From contig DF237179.1 of the NCBI GenBank assembly GCA_000708835.1, positions 62,001 to 126,000 of the forward strand: 64,000 nt of DNA. The letters run 5' to 3'. Below the pieces are notes generated by a model. It ran no database searches, was not told where the DNA came from, and was given only the letters and a program-made list of their open reading frames with translations. This document shows positions 12,201-22,318 of the stretch, one piece after another (the first letter of the stretch is position 1; every line of letters begins with the position of its first letter). The stretch comes from Klebsormidium nitens (lineage: Eukaryota > Streptophyta > Klebsormidiophyceae > Klebsormidiales > Klebsormidiaceae). The position numbers and the translations under genes were made by a program.

Positions 12201-15200
12201 AGCTGAGCTTTGGTGTCGAAGCTGGAACGGCGACCTCGAGCTGAACAAATGCAGCAACGCGTCGCCCTCTCAGCTCCCACTGTCGCGAAACCGTTCTCGT
12301 GCTCCCCACTTGACGGAGATTTTTGTTTTGCCAGCGCAGAGTGGTCAGCTATGGACATCGGCCCTCAGACGATCGACCATTATGCGCGACGTCTACGAAA
12401 AGCGAAAGTAAGCGCTGATCAAGTGAAAGCTCAATGTTATTCTCGAGAATCTGGTCGTAGTACCTGCAATCTGCTCAATGATTTTCCTCGTCCTGCGGAT
12501 CCCTGCTTCTCTGGAGCCTTGAGGGCCCTTTGCACTCGCGTCTTCAAGGTATAACTCCGCAAATTCGGGCTCGTAGAGTTACCACACTCGAAGATTCCCC
12601 GCTGCTTACCTCTAAGGTTTCTTCTGGTTCAGAAAGTTCTCTTTCTTAGGGCTTCAGGGTTCTCTGCGAAGGATTTATCGTGCTGCTCTCCCGCTTTTCT
12701 TTCGGCGTCGCTGTCTTATTGTCGCTCGTGTTCAACCGTACCCCTCATTCCGTTCCTAGTCATTCCGCTCTGCTTTCTCCAGACCGTCTTGTGGGTGGGC
12801 GCCGTCGGCTTCTCCGACCGGAAGTCGTTCGCCAACGGAACGCTGTCGCTGGCAGAAATCGTCTCGGACCTAACTTGGGCGGGGACATGCACCAGCATCG
12901 TGCACGGAAAAGACGTCGAAAAGGCGCTCAAGTCTGTGCGCGGGAAAGTCTCGCACGTGGCCCTGGGGGGGTCTGCTACGGTGACTCTACTGACGGGGGG
13001 AGCGCTTCCTGGATTAGCAGCACTGGACGAGGTGAGGTGCCGGCTGCTTTTGAAAGTCTCAACCTGGAGCATTGTGTTCGAAGCGTTTCTGTAGAGGCCG
13101 AGCTTTTCTAACCTGTCAAATGCTTCACGGTTCCTTCTCTTTGCCTTGCGCAACCAGTGGCATCCGCACAAGGGCACGGCGGAGGACACTGTCGGCACTG
13201 GCAAGGGAGGACACACTCCGCCGACGCAGAGAGAATGAAGCTGTTTTACTCGCCTCAGGCAGTGCTGTCGATTCCGCGCGACTCAACTACTCCCAACTGA
13301 AGCGGTCTGACTTCGGCAACAATCTAAGCTGGCCGCGTTTCTAAAGCCAACTTTCGGTAACATTCCGAGCTGGCCGCATTTTAAAAGCCAACTTCTGGTG
13401 CCTCAGTGGGTCTCATTTAGTTTCACATATTTCGTGGAATAGGATAAGAGTGACGTCATTTTGAGGGACGCGCTCGACGCCTGACGTCAGACTTGTCATG
13501 CAGGAGCCCACGGGCCCACCAGACTGGACAAGCGTCTTCAGGGATCCGACGGCCTCGTTGACCGTCGACGTTGGCTGTGGTAAGACAACACTTTTGAGGC
13601 TCGGCCTTATGCTTCTTGACCCCAGAGGCGTCTCCTTTCTGTTCAGTGCAGTGCGATTTTCCCGCAATGATGCTGACCCGCGATGAGCATCGTTAAACCT
13701 TGAAGGCTCATTCCAGGGTTCTTACGAGATTCGTCTTAACCTTCAGCACTCTTGAAAGAGCGGCTTCTGGACGTCTCAGAACAGCGGTTGTTTCGTGAGA
13801 TTACCCGTCAAGGCTGTAACCCTATCAAGGTCTTCATTTCCATACGAGGACCCAAGAATGTCGACCTTCTTTCCCCAACCAGCTGTTCGGTAGGAATGAG
13901 TAAGGTTGACTCCGTGCTCTAAACGACTATCTGCCATCGTGCTTGGCTTTCCCTCGAGTTCCCAATGTTTCTTTCCACGGCTCTCCCAAGTCAATTCTCC
14001 TGTTTACTTCTTGTATCGCGTTGGTTCTTCAGGAGACGGCGGCTTCTTGCTGGAGCTGTCCGGCAAAGGGTCCGGAAACTTTCTCGGACTGGACCTCTTC
14101 GGACACCTGGTGGACGCCGCAAACGCGCGTGCGCAACGTGAGGGCCGGCAGAACCTGTAAGCGCTCAGTTCCTCCAAGCAAGTACATTCTAAACCAAGAA
14201 GGGACTTGTCCGGCATAGACTTTGTACAATTCCTTGGAGTTTCCCTCTTTGAACACCTGGCAGACGCCGCAAATGGGCGCGCGCAACGTGGGGGCGGCAG
14301 AATTCGTGAGCACCAGAACCCCTTCAATCGAATGAATCTAAAACCAGAAAAGGAGGTGTCGTTAGAGAGTTCGGACCTCTTTGGACACCTGGTAAACGCT
14401 ACGAGTGCGCGCAACGTGAGGGCCGGCAGAACCTGTGAGCACTCGCCCTTGCAACTGTCCTTTCGAGGTAAAGCGGGTGGTAGGGGTGGATCGGGTGCCT
14501 TGCTTCAGACTCAGACACGTCAGAAAAACACTTCGGAGAGCCGCAGGAATGTTTGATTGATTAGAGGGGAGTCTGTCAATAAGACCCGCTGTGGCGAATC
14601 TGGAGTTCCAGTGTATTCTGTCATTGTGGTTTTGTTTTATATAGATCGTCAGAGAAATGCACGCATGATATGCTTCGCACTTAAATAAAGTTAGTGTAGC
14701 ATTCTTTGGTCCCCTTGGCATCAATCTATCTTTTGGGACCTCAGCCTTCTCGACTCTTATGGACATCTGTGCGCTCAACGTGCTTCGCTTCTTCCGTCCG
14801 GCCCAGTTCACACCCGCACAGCACAACGAGAACGCGCTCATGACCAGCACACGACTCTCAATCGTGACGTCACCGCGGGCCGATACCAACTGTCGTTGCT
14901 GACGTCATCACAGGTACTACGTGGCAGCCAACGCGACGACATCCCTGGGACCCATGCTGAGCACGTATCCCGGCGCCTTACAGCTGGTGACGATCCAATG
15001 TCCCACGCCCCAGTTCGAGGCACGTGGCCTCGGACGATTGGTTCTGCGGCAGCCCCTGGTGGAGGCGATTACTGAAAAATTGGTTACGGGGGGACGGGTG
15101 AGTCCTCTTGTCACGTGCAATGGTTGTCTTACCCGCTTCTTTATCGTGTCCATAACGACTCTGAATGTCTTAACATAAAGAAAGTTTCCTCGATCTGCAG

Positions 15201-15526
15201 TCCTCTTCTCATGCGCAAGCTTTAACGATCTGGTTTCAGCGGGTATGAGCACCCAATGTGCAACAATAGTATAATGTGTCCAATCATCCTTGTTGCAGTT
15301 ATTCGTCCAGTCCGACGTCAACGACGTTGCAAGCAGCATGCTAGAAGAGATCCAGAAGCACGGCAGGGGACGCCTTGTTAATGATGAGGGTTTTCAGGGG
15401 CCTGGAAGCAGTCCGTTGACTCTATCCTCGTGGAAGATCAACCCGTTCGGTATACCCACTCAATGGGAGACGCACGCCTTGTCCAAAGGACGCGACATGT
15501 TTCGTCTAATGTATCGGAAACATTGA
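9264..15526 (+). CDS. PGK-like domain fused to TrmB-type tRNA methyltransferase
   Basis: Exons: 9264-9549, 10086-10216, 10887-11102, 11552-11846, 12340-12407, 12783-13031, 13504-13579, 14033-14156, 14914-15097, 15299-15526; 618 aa, all in phase. Residues 1-415 follow phosphoglycerate kinase along its length (FRDDTRM, LENVRFYK, MDIGPQT, LPGLAALDE). However, the substrate loop SHLGRP reads SEYGTP, HRAHAS reads SQATAS, and the nucleotide-site GGGDT reads HGKDV, so kinase activity is doubtful. Residues 416-618 match tRNA (guanine-N7) methyltransferase: VDVGCGDGGFLLEL (AdoMet motif I), NFLGLDL, STYPGALQLVTIQCP, LFVQSD and a C-terminal NPFGIPTQWETHA. The family makes m7G in tRNA. I recall similar long proteins in plants but cannot check. 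Joining exon 6 to 13504 is inferred from phase; an alternative end exists at 13158. No transit peptide is evident. Confidence 0.8.
10633..10918 (+). repeat. Duplicated intron-exon 3 border in the PGK-like gene
   Basis: The end of intron 2 and start of exon 3 (10841-10918: CAGTTCTCATTTC ... CTTACAG, then GAGGAGAAGGCCAACG) is matched by 10633-10715 (CAGTTCTCACTTCC ... CTTACAG, then GAATAGAAGGCCAACG), 208 bp upstream. The upstream copy keeps a full acceptor but has an in-frame TAG two codons in, so it is a decayed decoy exon start. Confidence 0.82.
13158..13238 (+). other. Possible alternative 3' exon of the PGK-like gene
   Basis: An acceptor (CAACCAG) at 13157 opens a frame that joins in phase to exon 6 and stops at TGA 13236-13238 after 26 codons. 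Using it would give a stand-alone PGK-like protein of 441 residues without the methyltransferase. The residues match nothing known, and skipping it gives the better fusion reading, so I treat it as optional. Confidence 0.3.
13312..13400 (+). repeat. Two-unit tandem repeat in the intron before the methyltransferase part
   Basis: A unit of about 45 bp containing AGCTGGCCGC, a short T/A-rich gap and AAAGCCAACTT occurs twice in tandem with several mismatches. It lies in the intron that separates the PGK-like and TrmB-like parts. Confidence 0.6.
14060..14445 (+). repeat. Three tandem copies of the exon-9 end and donor
   Basis: The real exon end (GGACACCTGG at 14101 through the donor after 14156) is followed by two decayed copies with the same landmark at 14251 and 14393, offsets of 150 and 142 bp. 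Each copy keeps GCGCGCAACGTG-like text and a GTGAGC or similar donor-like site. The third copy is nearly identical to the exon around GAGGGCCGGCAGAACCTG, including its donor. Confidence 0.85.
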
Positions 15527-16306
15527 CATTGACGTTGACTGTATGAAGGGATGTTTTTGCTCTCACTTCTCGATAACGAGACTCGTCAGGTGCTCCTTAA
15601 GTACAGACGGTCCTTCCAACAGTTGCTCATCTGCTAACTGAATTGACTTTGATCGAAGTTATTCCTGCCATGTCAAAGAAGACTCGGATGATGCCGCTTC
15701 AATCCCTTGCAGCCCAGGGGGTAGTCACGATATAGTCCGCCCATAAGCCTCTACAACAATAGCATGATACGATGTTCACTCGCACTCAAGTTACAACTCG
15801 CATTGTAATTGGAATCCACCATCATTGGTGATTTCAGTCAAGACTCCCAACCGCCCGCGCCCGGCAGACGCGCGGCCGCGGTGCGTGCCCGGTCCATTAC
15901 GGAGGACGCGCACCGCGAGCTACAGACATCCGCGCGACATGTATATACTATATCCAACTGCCCATCATGGCATCAAAGAAGGGGAAGCGAACACCTCAAT
16001 TCAAGATACGTGATGAGAAGAAGTCGAAATTGAACGGATCCTGCAAAGCACACGAGCTGCGTTGCTCAATACGACGGACTGTTATGCTCCCATATGAGTC
16101 CGATCAATTCTTGAGATGCATGAGGTACTCAATAAACGTGCCACTATATGAACGTACTTTGCAGGCCAGAACTCATATGCATGATCGATATAGGTCCGTC
16201 GCTCGATGGTTACACCGTCTTCACCAACCTATAGCCGGTACATTCGTACACCACTGAGTCGAAATTGCTCTGCACAAGAACCTCGTAGCCAGTTTGGGAT
16301 AGGAGT
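15527..16306. other. Intergenic spacer between convergent genes
   Basis: This lies between the ends of the plus-strand fusion gene and the minus-strand ankyrin gene. No coding signal is recognised. It contains one short GC-rich island with a NotI-type core (about 15858-15920) that stands out from AT-rich surroundings. Confidence 0.45.
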
Positions 16307-17939
16307 CTAAGTCACCACCGGATAGGAGCACTTGGCTAGATCGAAGATGCGCTTGAGCAAATGACCGGGCAGACTCGGAAGCGCGTTCGCGCTGAGGCAA
16401 CCGAGAATCAGTAACTGCCTCTCCTCGACAGCCGCTCGCACAGCCGCGTCATAGTCCGTCAGCGCGCCGTCAACGGCCCCCACATCGAACGGCTGGCATT
16501 TAGTCTTCCGATCGTGCTCCGCCCTCATGCCCGCTTCCACCACCTCTCTGGGCACCCGGAAATCATCCGATGAATCGTAGTTCTCTTTCAAGTTGCACCG
16601 TGTTTCGAAGTCGGCCCCGTGCAAGACCAGCAGGCGGACGTTCTCAAACCGACGCCGATACGCCGCCACGTGTAATGGCGTCATCTCTTGGGTACGCTGG
16701 AAAACCTCCCGCTTCCGCCCGTCCCAGGTGGGTTGTCTTTTCACGTGCACGCTCGCGCCGTGCTTCAACAGGAGCGCCAGAATCGCCGGGTCGTCGTGCG
16801 TCGCGGCTAGCATGATGGGCCAGGACGAATCGACGGGATACCGTTCGTAATCCCCCGAGAACTCGTGACAATTCGGATCCGCCCCAATTTTAAGCAGCCA
16901 CGCAGTCAAGAGGCGGTTCTCGTTGCAGACGGCGACCGTGAGGGGGGTGCTTTCTGTTTGTTCGCCGCGCCCTTCTATGAATCTGTTGAGATGGTCTGGC
17001 GTGGTCCCAGCTGTCTCGAGACGTTCCAAAATCCGGAGCGTCGCTGGGTGGGAAGGGTCGAGGTAGGGCAGGAAATGGAACACGCTTGCACTGTCGAAAG
17101 GTTCGTTGTACCAGCAGGGCTGCAGTTTGAGGCATAGAGACGTCAGAGTTCTTCGCCCAAAGGCGTTTCCGTTGATGCGCTGAGAGAACATGAGATTTCT
17201 GAAGCGAACAGGCAAGCCGCAAAAGAGCATTTAAAGGTCTTCATAACGCTCAATTAGAAGCGCATTCCCATTGATGTGCTGAGAGAACAGAACGAGCTTT
17301 CCAAACCGAAAAGGCAAAACGCAATAGAGCATTGAAAGAGCTCAATGGAAGCCTTATTTAATGGTGATCTTGGGCTCAGGAGCGTTATGTTTGATGCGCC
17401 GACGTTACCAATTGTGCTTTCCAAACCACAAATGCAAGACGAAATATGGAGCAATTGAAATAGCACCATGAAAGCTTCGCTTGATGGTAATAGAGGACTC
17501 ACTGGGGAGCAATCATGATCAAAGACGATGCTCAGAGAACCGGGCGAGCTACTGAATGTGCCGAATACTGGAGTCTAGATGTCTCTACTCACCGTCCCCC
17601 CCCTTCAAACTTTTAACCCCGTCTGTCGCCAGCTCAAAGCACTGTTTTCAGTCGCACCCCGCTCTTCGAGAAACAGCACAGCATTGCTTTCTGAAAGGCA
17701 TCAATATTTGGCAGGGAAGGTCGTTGTTTGGGGCCCAGACGAACCTGCTTGGAGTACTGCGCCTCCAGCTGCCACGTGTCCCCCTGCAATTGGCCTCCGA
17801 GCCAGTCCAGCATGTCGTACGACTGGCACCAGGCTGCCAGCATGAGCGGCGTCCGGCCGAAGTTATCCTTCATCGTCAGCTGCGCGCGCGCGAGCGTTTT
17901 TGCGAGCGCCACGTCATCGCTGGCAGCGGCTCCTAGCAT
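16307..17939 (-). CDS. Ankyrin-repeat protein
   Basis: Two exons, 17939-17745 and 17119-16307, join in phase for 335 residues. Ankyrin units are plain to see: DNFGRTPLMLAAW in exon 1, then STPLTVAVCNENRLLTAWLLKIGADPN, a PIMLAATHDDPAILALLLKHGASV unit and EMTPLHVAAYRRRFENVRLLVLHGADF in exon 2. Such repeats bind partner proteins; no enzymatic domain is visible and the C-terminus is not recognised. The start is uncertain. The open frame continues upstream of the Met at 17939 through the terminal exon of the gene in front, whose stop is only 32 bp away, so the ankyrin part may be a longer, spliced-in 3' half of that gene. The donor after exon 1 is GTTCGT. Confidence 0.75.
17172..17480 (-). repeat. 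Three degenerate tandem units next to the ankyrin exon-2 acceptor
   Basis: A unit containing TTGATGCGCTGAGAGAAC, then a TTTC...AAC...GCAA stretch and AGAGCATT, starts near 17172, 17271 and 17391 (periods about 99 and 120 bp). The first unit is within about 50 bp of the exon-2 acceptor at 17119/17120. The other two fill the intron behind it. Confidence 0.7.
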
Positions 17940-17971
17940 GTTCGGGACCTCGCCCTTGCTGGCGTCTTGCT

Positions 17972-18240
17972 TCACAACGGACCCGTTAGAGCTAAGAGCC
18001 TCCCCGTGTCCTCCTCGTCTTCGCCTGCGAGAAGGCGTGCATTGAAGTGAGAAAATTGATGCTCGAAATACATGCTCAGAAGAGCAGTTCAACCAAGGAA
18101 AGTGCTCGGGGGGAACCACTGGTTAACACCCGCTCGCACCGCTTTGCAACGGACCCTTTTCAAGAATTACGAACCTCCTCGTGTCTTCCTCGTTCTCGCT
18201 TGCGAGAAGGCGTGCATGGATGCGGAGTTGGGGTCAGAAG
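17972..18240 (-). repeat. Duplicated terminal exon and acceptor
   Basis: The acceptor and last exon at about 18040-17972 recur 175 bp to the right (landmark GCGAGAAGGCGTGCAT at 18027 and 18202 on the plus strand). In the right copy the acceptor CAG has become CAAG. The coding text is still similar (an E-E-D-T-R-R stretch and the shared GGGTCCGTTG end), so it is a decayed or alternative terminal exon. Confidence 0.78.
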
Positions 18241-19671
18241 AACGGAGCGGATTGCGCAGCTCTAGTTGGGCACAAGACATACTTCTCGAAGTATGTGTCT
18301 AAAAGAGCAGTTCAACTAAAACCAGGGCTCGGTTGCACGAAAAATCTCAAAAACAAACCAATGGTTGACAATCGCTCCGTACCCGCACCCTAACTCCAAA
18401 ACTGGAAAGCATCCTCCGGGAGCTTTACCTGAGTCAACATCAAAACAAGACTTACGTACGAGGCCTAATTGCGCCCAATTTGCTTCATAGAACAAGAGCT
18501 CTGAAATCATTAACACGCGCTTGTCGATGTGGTATGGAATCACAACGAGCACAAAGATCAGAGATGATTGGATGAAGTTGCTGGAAAAACCTGCTTCCAA
18601 TAAGAAGCATGCCTGCTCGGTCCTCACCTTGATACCACACCTCCGCTTCCAGTCTCAATCCCCAACGCTTCAAGATGTTTTCAGCAATCCAGTTGATCCA
18701 AAACGCGTAGTCCCGGAATTCCTCGTTCCGGTCCCACTCGATTCCGGCGGCGTCCACGCTAGGCACCCACTGGCAATTCGACACGTGGCGGAACGGCTCG
18801 GCCATGTCCCAGTTGTCGTGTGCCATTCCGGCGGTGCTTTTCCATGGGTAAATAACGTTGAGCTTCCGTGTTCGCACGAAAGTTTCCTGCAGGGAAGAGA
18901 GACGACAGTGAGCAATCCCTTGCTGAAATTCTAGGCGCCAATCCGGTGGAAGAAGTTTGTTACAAATTACTGTGGCGTCGCTCTGCCTCCTGAATAGTTG
19001 GAGGCTCAGGTTTTGCTGACCTGAGTGGGACTCAAACCTCTGCTAAACAAAATTACGACTCTCTGAAAAGCTAGTGTCCCTATCAACGTCAGCGCAGAAA
19101 CATTTCCAGATTTTCAGGTTTTAGCATGGTTTAAGACATCTTTTCTAATTTGGAGCAAAAGAAGCCTTGTGATGATGATGTGATACCAGAACATAATCAA
19201 GGCATCAGCTCTTCCATTTTTGTTACGTTCTTGCCGGAAAGAAGAATTGTCCTTCTCGGAAGTAAGCTTCCCAGAAAAGCAATCATCGACGCTGCTTTGC
19301 AAGCTCAAAAGCGTCCCGATGACAGCAGATACATAACAAGAAAAGGCGAGCGCACTGTGATATTTCTGAATCAGCAACTTGTTTCACTGAAACTTGAGAA
19401 GTGCGCGTTAAAGGCTGTTTGCAATTTGGTTCACCTGAAGCTCGGTAGGCAAAGCAAGAAACTCCGCTGAGCTGACAAAGAACGCCCCTTCAGGACCGAG
19501 GGGAAGGCCAACACGGTCCCGAACTGGATCTGTGCATCTTTCCACGCGCATTCCTGTGCGTTTGTACCGACGGACTTTCCAAAACAGCAGCATGGACAGA
19601 TACTGATCCTTGTTGAGCTGTCGACCCTCAGCAAATCTGAAAGTTCCCTGAAGATACGTGTTGTAGCCCAT
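17972..19671 (-). CDS. Small protein resembling bacterial/phage hypothetical proteins
   Basis: Three exons, 19671-19435, 18886-18628 and 18024-17972, join in phase for 182 residues. The N-terminus (MGYNTYLQGTFRF ... VGLPLGPEGAFFV) and the centre (CQWVPSVDAAGIEWDRNEEF, then YAFWINWIAENILKRWG) match the pattern of small bacterial and phage hypothetical proteins as I remember it: CQWxPxxDGxxIxWDGxEKFYxYxxWLxYL, then W-G, then a WxGE(D) end. The last splice restores exactly that ending (WYQ-GEDEEDTGR), which supports the exon choice. I do not know its function. It may be an old transfer from a bacterium or phage that has since gained introns. A decayed second copy of the last exon lies upstream of it. 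Confidence 0.68.
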
Positions 19672-22318
19672 GGTGTCTCAGGCTGTGCAGCGACTTCCAC
19701 CCCTAGGGACGCAAGCTTCCTGCATTCAAATGACGAGTGATCTGCAAAGCTTCTGTCCAATTCACGCCTGATGCCTGCAAGCGCCAAAGCGCCGCGCTGC
19801 GCGCGGCCGCACTACGCGGCGCGGGTTTTGGCACCGCCATGACCCGCGGCGCGGCCGCGGCGCCGGCCGGCCGCCGAACTCAGTGCGGTGGCGGCCGGCC
19901 GGCGCAGTGCGGCAATTTACGCCCGCAGAGTTTATCACGGCCGTTCAAGAGACGGGAGATTCGGCACGAGCCTTACTGGTTGACCATTACGATGACGATC
20001 TGTGTAATCAATTCAACCTTTCACTCCAGAGAGCACTAAACTACGCATGGTAGACTCTGGCATCACGCAAATTGGCGGCCGATCCAATGCATTGAATATT
20101 GAGGCGAACCGTGCACGCTAGGTACTAACTAAGCTTGAATAGATGCCACGCAGCACATAACGGTAGGGCTGGCCAGATATGAATTGAATTGATACATTTG
20201 TCGAGAGTGAGTGCTCTCCCGCTAACAGCTTTGGCTATACGAGAACCGTCAACTAATGCGACCATCGTCAATCGTGGTCTTGGTGATCCATCCCGGCTTC
20301 CGTAACCCAAGTCAAGAAGTTCCGGTGGTTCCGCTCATGTTCCGCTGTCGTTCCGTTTGACCGGGAAAAGCTTTCTTCCCCAGGCCCTAGCCTGCTTCGA
20401 CCTTTGCTGATTCCCCGACTGATTTGAGCGACGAAGGAATTCAAAAAATTGCATTTGTTATTTTTGCCAAATGCAGTGCACTTGGATGTGAGGCCAGCAA
20501 TGAGTAGTCAGGAGTCAGGAGTCAGGAGCTCCCAGCCCCGCCCCCGTAGCGCCCACACGAAAATGGCACGCCCAAGCAGATTGAAGGTACTCAAAGAGTC
20601 GGGCTTCATTAGAAACGGTCAAGACTATTATACGCCAACGACACTAAGAAGTGTACTCTGAACACTACCCACGCTGCCCTGACAGGTCGCGTGCTGCTCA
20701 TCGGCCTGCCAAGCTACCATTGACGAGTTGACTGAATATGAGATGGGAGGATTGTATCGGAGAAACAATGTCTACATCATCTCGACTTCTAATAGTTCTC
20801 CTTCGAGATTTGAAGTGAAACAAAAATCTTACTATTACACTCTTGTTATCTTGATCTATCGAGAATGATCAGGCGTTTCTATTCATTTCCCAGACGCGCT
20901 GATCCAAAAATTGGTCCAGCGCCGCCGCCTTCCTGAGGCGATTCAGAGCAATCCTTGGACTCAGGACCGACTTGATTTGACTAAACGTTCGCGGGACCGT
21001 CGGATCGAGAAAGGGTTTGGCTCTTGGGTTTTCTTAGAAGGTTTCCAGAAGGAAGTTGATTGCTCAAAGAGAATGCTATGTATGGCGCTATTCTTTGAAG
21101 TGCGGCGCTTGCCGCACGTCAAACATGTGACCCGGTGTGTAACATTGGAGGCGCTTAGACGCTTACGGTCGACCCACGGATTTGAACTTTGACAGGTGAT
21201 TTGTCATACTCGTCCTCTTACGTTCAGAACTTACGTTCAGAACTTACAAAAAACCCTTGGTTCTTCGGTTTCAATACTGCCATTTATTTCTTGTATTTCT
21301 TGGGTCAGCAAAAAGCCTGGCAGAGTCAAAGGTACTGCAGGGAGAACCAAACTTCCACTCTTGAGTCACTCTCAAGGTGACTAGGATTCTGAAGCCGCAG
21401 GATCCTTAGTTTATTAATTTTTGTTCACGGGAAAACCAACCCGGCAAACCCAAATTTTGAGCTCTTTCCCGGTCCGTGATGTACGTTAACCCAGCTCATG
21501 ATTCCTTTGCCAGCCAGAACTGAGCAATGCTTGAAAGACTGGCTTGCCCGACTTGATCTGACGGTCCGGCACACCCGGGCGCTTAACGTCTTGAACTGTG
21601 CGCGCAACATAGCTGCGCGGCCGCGCTCGGCTGTGCCGCGGACTTAGGGCGCGGCGGCGCGGGGTTTCGGGTTTTTCGAAAGGGGAGAATTCACACTTCA
21701 GATATCCAGCTAGGACGGATCCTCACAAAGCAAGCAGCATGCCTGGATTGCAACTGCGGCGCTGGCAACCCATTCTGGACCAGGCGGGGAGCTTCGAGGG
21801 AGTTTTGGAGGTGTCCTGATTGATGGTGTCGCTGCTCGCGGAGGTAAGGGTCTTCTTTATGATGACTTGGCTCATTTACGAGTCTGGTAGATTATCCTCT
21901 ACAAGCTTCCTGCAAGTTCTTGGTTTAATTTTCAAAGTGCTGCCAATTTCCCTCTCTTGCTAAAAGCATGGGGTGCGTGGGAGTGTTTAGAAAAAAGAGA
22001 TTGTAATTCAACAGTCAAAACTTGACGCGGAGCAGCATTGCCTTTTTACCTTCATATGGACACAAATTTTTCATTTACTTGATTATTTGAGATTAGAGGG
22101 TTCTAAGTAGTACTTCGGAAAGATAAACCTGGTTGTTGTGTAATGCTGCTATAGATCGAACGTGCACGCGGCGCCATCGATAAGTTAATGTACCACCAAG
22201 TGCTTAATGAGTTGACGCTGGCTTTCCACACCTTCCAGTAGCTTCCTGTTGACCACCTTATGATTGAAAGTTGAAAAAAGTTGAAAGGGTCTTTTGACAT
22301 GCCCTTGAGTGTCCTCTG
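19672..22318. other. Intergenic region without recognised genes
   Basis: No frame matches a known family. Two GC-rich islands with repeated GCGGCCGC/GGCCGGCC text stand out at about 19786-19925 and 21600-21665. There are small direct repeats at about 20503-20527 (CAGGAGT, three times) and 21222-21248 (TTACGTTCAGAAC, twice). The frame at 20911-21192 is open but unremarkable. Confidence 0.45.

Noticed and set aside
19015-19060. tRNA-like T-arm text on the minus strand
   Set aside because: GTTTGAGTCC-like text is present, but the T-stem does not pair and no acceptor or D-arm could be fitted around it.
21120-21195. Possible tRNA T-loop (GTTCAAATCC) on the minus strand
   Set aside because: The five bases on each side do not pair and no cloverleaf can be drawn.
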